From NCBI GenBank assembly GCA_045110675.1, contig JBGCGJ010000006.1, positions 124,001 through 188,000 on the forward strand: DNA of 64,000 bases, written 5' to 3'. This document shows, piece by piece, positions 61,403-64,000 of the stretch. Below the pieces are notes generated by a model, which was given only the letters and a program-made list of their open reading frames with translations, was not told the origin of the DNA and did no database searches. The position numbers were made by a program, and so were the translations under genes. Every line of letters starts with the position of its first letter. Positions within the stretch are counted from its first letter, which is position 1. The stretch comes from JBALVT01 sp045110675 (GTDB taxonomy: Bacteria; Pseudomonadota; Gammaproteobacteria; Pseudomonadales; Halieaceae).

Positions 61403-62965
61403 CTAGCGAACCATCGGTGGTGTTTCGAAGGTATGGTAGGGCGCAGGTGTTGGAATAGACCACTCCAGCCCCTCGGCTCCGTCCCACACTTTCTCTTCGC
61501 TGGTCGGTGTACCTGACACAATCGTAGCGATCACGTTATAAAGAAACATGATCTGCGATGCGCCGTAGATAAATGCACCAATGCTAGACATCATATTAAA
61601 GTCTGCGAATTGCAAAGCGTAATCGGGAATACGTCTTGGCATTCCGGCAAGCCCGACAAAGTGCTGCGGGAAGAAAGCCAGGTTAAAACCAACAAACGAG
61701 ATCCAAAAGTGGGTTTTACCCATGGTCTCGTTGTACATTTTTCCGCACCACTTGGGCAGCCAGTAGTAAACAGCTGCCGTCATACTGAATACCGCGCCCG
61801 CTACCATGACATAATGGAAGTGAGCGACAACAAAGTAGCTATCGTGGTACTGGAAATCGGCAGGCGCGATAGAAAGCATCAAGCCTGTGAAACCACCGAT
61901 AGTGAACAGGATCAAAAAGCCAATACTGAACAGCATGGGTGTCTCAAAGGTCATTGCACCGCGCCACATAGTGGAAACCCAGTTGAACACTTTCACGCCT
62001 GTGGGAACGGCGATCAACATCGTGGCGTACATAAAGAACAACTCACCCGCGACCGGCATACCGACCGTGTACATGTGGTGTGCCCATACGATGAACGAGA
62101 GGAACGCGATTGACGCCGTGGCGTATACCATGGAGTCATAACCAAACAGCTGCTTGCGGGAGAACGCGGGGATAATCTGCGAAACGACCCCGAACGCTGG
62201 CAGGATGATGATGTAAACCTCAGGGTGCCCAAAGAACCAGAAAATATGCTGGAACAGTACGGGATCACCGCCACCAGCGGCTGAGAAGAAGCTGGTGCCG
62301 AAGTGGATGTCCATAAGCATCATCGTCACCGCGCCCGCCAGCACCGGCATCACCGCTACTAGCAAAAATGCGGTAATCAACCAGGTCCATACGAACAGCG
62401 GCATCTTCATGTAAGTCATGCCGGGCGCACGCATATTCATTACCGTGGCAATGATATTGATCGAGCCCATGATGGAAGACAGACCTAAAATATGCACCGA
62501 GAAGATAAAGAAGGTAACCGAAGGCGGGGCATAGGTAGTGGAAAGCGGAGCGTAAAAGGTCCAACCAAATGCAGGCGCTCCACCTTCAACAAACAGAGTT
62601 GAGGCCAACAGCAAAAAGGTGGGAGGTAGAATCCAGAAACTCCAGTTATTCATTCGTGGCAGAGCCATATCCGGTGCCCAGATCATCATCGGGATCATCC
62701 AGTTAGCCAGACCAACAAATGAGGGCATGATAGCCCCGAATACCATGATAAGGCCGTGCAGTGTGGTCATCTGGTTGAAAAATGCCGGCTCGATAAGCTG
62801 CATACCAGGCTGGAACAACTCGGCGCGAATAATCATGGCGAACGAGCCGCCCAAAATGAACATAGCAAAAGAGAACCACAGGTACATGGTTCCGATGTCT
62901 TTGTGGTTGGTGGTAAAGAACCACCTAGTCAGGCCCTTGGCGGGACCGTGGTGATGATCGCCCAT
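61403..62965 (-). CDS. coxA: Cytochrome c oxidase subunit I (aa3 type)
   Basis: 520 residues with 12 helices. The haem-copper site shows FFGHPEVYI (His-Tyr crosslink and the D-channel Glu) and WAHHMYTVG, and the N terminus has TNHKDIGTMYL. This is the catalytic subunit of an A-type oxidase. ATG at 62965 with GGAGGAG upstream; the TTG at 62980 lies in that site. It follows coxB by 15 nt. Confidence 0.97.
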   Translation of the reverse strand: MGDHHHGPAKGLTRWFFTTNHKDIGTMYLWFSFAMFILGGSFAMIIRAELFQPGMQLIEPAFFNQMTTLHGLIMVFGAIMPSFVGLANWMIPMMIWAPDMALPRMNNWSFWILPPTFLLLASTLFVEGGAPAFGWTFYAPLSTTYAPPSVTFFIFSVHILGLSSIMGSINIIATVMNMRAPGMTYMKMPLFVWTWLITAFLLVAVMPVLAGAVTMMLMDIHFGTSFFSAAGGGDPVLFQHIFWFFGHPEVYIIILPAFGVVSQIIPAFSRKQLFGYDSMVYATASIAFLSFIVWAHHMYTVGMPVAGELFFMYATMLIAVPTGVKVFNWVSTMWRGAMTFETPMLFSIGFLILFTIGGFTGLMLSIAPADFQYHDSYFVVAHFHYVMVAGAVFSMTAAVYYWLPKWCGKMYNETMGKTHFWISFVGFNLAFFPQHFVGLAGMPRRIPDYALQFADFNMMSSIGAFIYGASQIMFLYNVIATIVSGTPTSEEKVWDGAEGLEWSIPTPAPYHTFETPPMVR

Positions 62966-62980
62966 CGTATACTCCTCCAA

Positions 62981-64000
62981 TTAGCCTTTTTTGTGGTTGA
63001 AGACATCAATAGGTTGAACTACGTCACCCATATTGTTGCCAAATGCGTTGCGTTGATAAGTAATGACCGCAGCCATATCGACGTCGTTTAGCTGTCCGCC
63101 AAAGGCTTGCATGGCGGTGCCAGGAACACCGTTAATACCTATCTCCAGGTGGCCGCTTACATCGCCGGTAGCGACGGCACTTCCGGCAATCGCCGTACCT
63201 ACCCCGCCTTCACCATTGGCGCCATGACAGGCCAGGCAACTGCGATCATAAACAGACTTGCCGCGTTCCATTTGCTCTGCCAATGAGAAATTCTGAGCCA
63301 TGAGTTGCTTTATCTCAGCTGCGTCTTTCTGCTTCACAGCCAGCCAGTCCGCGTAGGCCTCTTTACTGACGACATTGACCACAATAGGCATGAAGCCATG
63401 GTCCTTGCCACACAGCTCGGCACACTGACCGCGATAGACACCCTCTTTGGTAGCGAGAGTCCAGGTTTCGTTGATAAATCCGGGAATGGCGTCTTTTTTA
63501 ACCGCTAGATCGGGAACCCACCAGGAATGAATGACATCGTTGGCGGTTACCAGGAATCGAACTTTCGTATCCACCGGAATTACCAGAGGCTCGTCCACTT
63601 CTAACAGATAGTGTTGCCCTTTGGCCTCGGTGTTGTAAATTTCGCTTTGCGGTGTGCGTAAGTTACTGAAAAAAGATACATTTTCCTGGGTTTCGTCCAG
63701 GTACTCATACTTCCATTTCCACTGATAACCGGTCACCACGATGTCCAATTCGGAATCATCAAAGTTGTACACTTCCAACAGCGTTTTCGTGGCAGGCACA
63801 GCCATAACAACAAGGATTATAAAAGGCACAACCGTCCATGCAATTTCGACCTGTGTGCTTTCGTGAAAAGTGGCGGGTGTTACACCTCTCGACTTTCGGT
63901 GGTAATAGATGGAGTAAAACATTACCCCAAAAACCAACAGGCCGATAACAACACAGATCCAGAGGATGATCATATGCAGATCGTAGATACTTTGGCCTAC
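62981..64000 (-). CDS. coxB: Cytochrome c oxidase subunit II with cytochrome c domain (5' partial)
   Basis: The frame continues beyond the right edge (VGQSIYDLHMIILW is readable), so the N terminus is missing. Two membrane helices come first, then the cupredoxin domain with the CuA ligands in GQCAELCGKDHGFM, then a C-terminal cytochrome c domain with CLACH. The fused haem (caa3-type arrangement) lets it accept electrons directly. First gene in the visible oxidase unit. Confidence 0.96.
   Translation of the reverse strand, partial: VGQSIYDLHMIILWICVVIGLLVFGVMFYSIYYHRKSRGVTPATFHESTQVEIAWTVVPFIILVVMAVPATKTLLEVYNFDDSELDIVVTGYQWKWKYEYLDETQENVSFFSNLRTPQSEIYNTEAKGQHYLLEVDEPLVIPVDTKVRFLVTANDVIHSWWVPDLAVKKDAIPGFINETWTLATKEGVYRGQCAELCGKDHGFMPIVVNVVSKEAYADWLAVKQKDAAEIKQLMAQNFSLAEQMERGKSVYDRSCLACHGANGEGGVGTAIAGSAVATGDVSGHLEIGINGVPGTAMQAFGGQLNDVDMAAVITYQRNAFGNNMGDVVQPIDVFNHKKG

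Noticed and set aside
1..64000. tRNA genes, rRNA, insertion sequences, prophage or CRISPR arrays.
   Set aside because: No cloverleaf-like segments, transposase genes, phage genes or regularly spaced repeats were found on reading the window.

Overview
The window looks like a chromosomal segment of a marine-type gammaproteobacterium related to the Cellvibrionales/Pseudomonadales. This is inferred from conserved gene blocks that resemble Pseudomonas: glnE-ilvE-waaF-waaC-waaG-waaP; a GspE-like ATPase next to DUF47-pit-argE-argA; dsbA-cytochrome c4-cytochrome c5-engB-polA; and an aa3 oxidase cluster with SURF1, ctaB and SCO. Base composition is moderate throughout. I saw no tRNA, rRNA, IS element, prophage or CRISPR array. 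Both ends cut through genes: a multihaem cytochrome on the left and coxB on the right.

Layout. 1-7 kb: 3' part of a multihaem cytochrome/HEAT/TPR protein, an epoxide-hydrolase-like enzyme, YceI, parE, cpdA and a DUF1249 gene. 7-13.5 kb: tolC, waaA (Kdo transferase), an FAD oxidoreductase with an aldo/keto reductase, and hldE. 13.6-30 kb: a long surface-glycan region. It holds two methyltransferases, a QW-motif barrel protein, a GT4 enzyme, all four dTDP-rhamnose genes as two convergent pairs, a polytopic glycosyltransferase, a hexapeptide acyltransferase, a sulfotransferase, three WaaP-like kinases, waaG, waaC and waaF. 30-42 kb: ilvE, glnE, the GspE-like ATPase, phosphate uptake genes, argE, argA and ilvD. 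42-50.5 kb: a DUF6279 lipoprotein, a PLP dehydratase coupled to leuA, an Lrp-type regulator, an SDR, a Bcr-type efflux pump, cysK and an FMN reductase. 50.5-64 kb: envelope redox and respiration genes (dsbA, c4, c5), engB, polA, an orphan secreted protein, and the aa3 oxidase genes with their assembly factors.

The genes make up three main functional groups. The first builds the LPS inner core: heptose supply (hldE), Kdo transfer (waaA), heptosyltransferases (waaC, waaF), core glycosyltransferase and kinases, plus rhamnose supply and decorations. The second is branched-chain amino acid and arginine synthesis (ilvE, ilvD, leuA, argA, argE), next to nitrogen control (glnE). The third is the terminal oxidase and periplasmic redox system.

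The most unusual signal is on the minus strand at 45853-45948, just upstream of leuA. A compact segment folds on paper into a closed four-way junction, with an 8-bp closing stem and three hairpins. It starts about 11 nt after a likely transcription start and lies beside an Lrp-box-like site. I cannot match it to a known riboswitch or to a leucine attenuator, so it is my main candidate for an undescribed cis-regulatory RNA.
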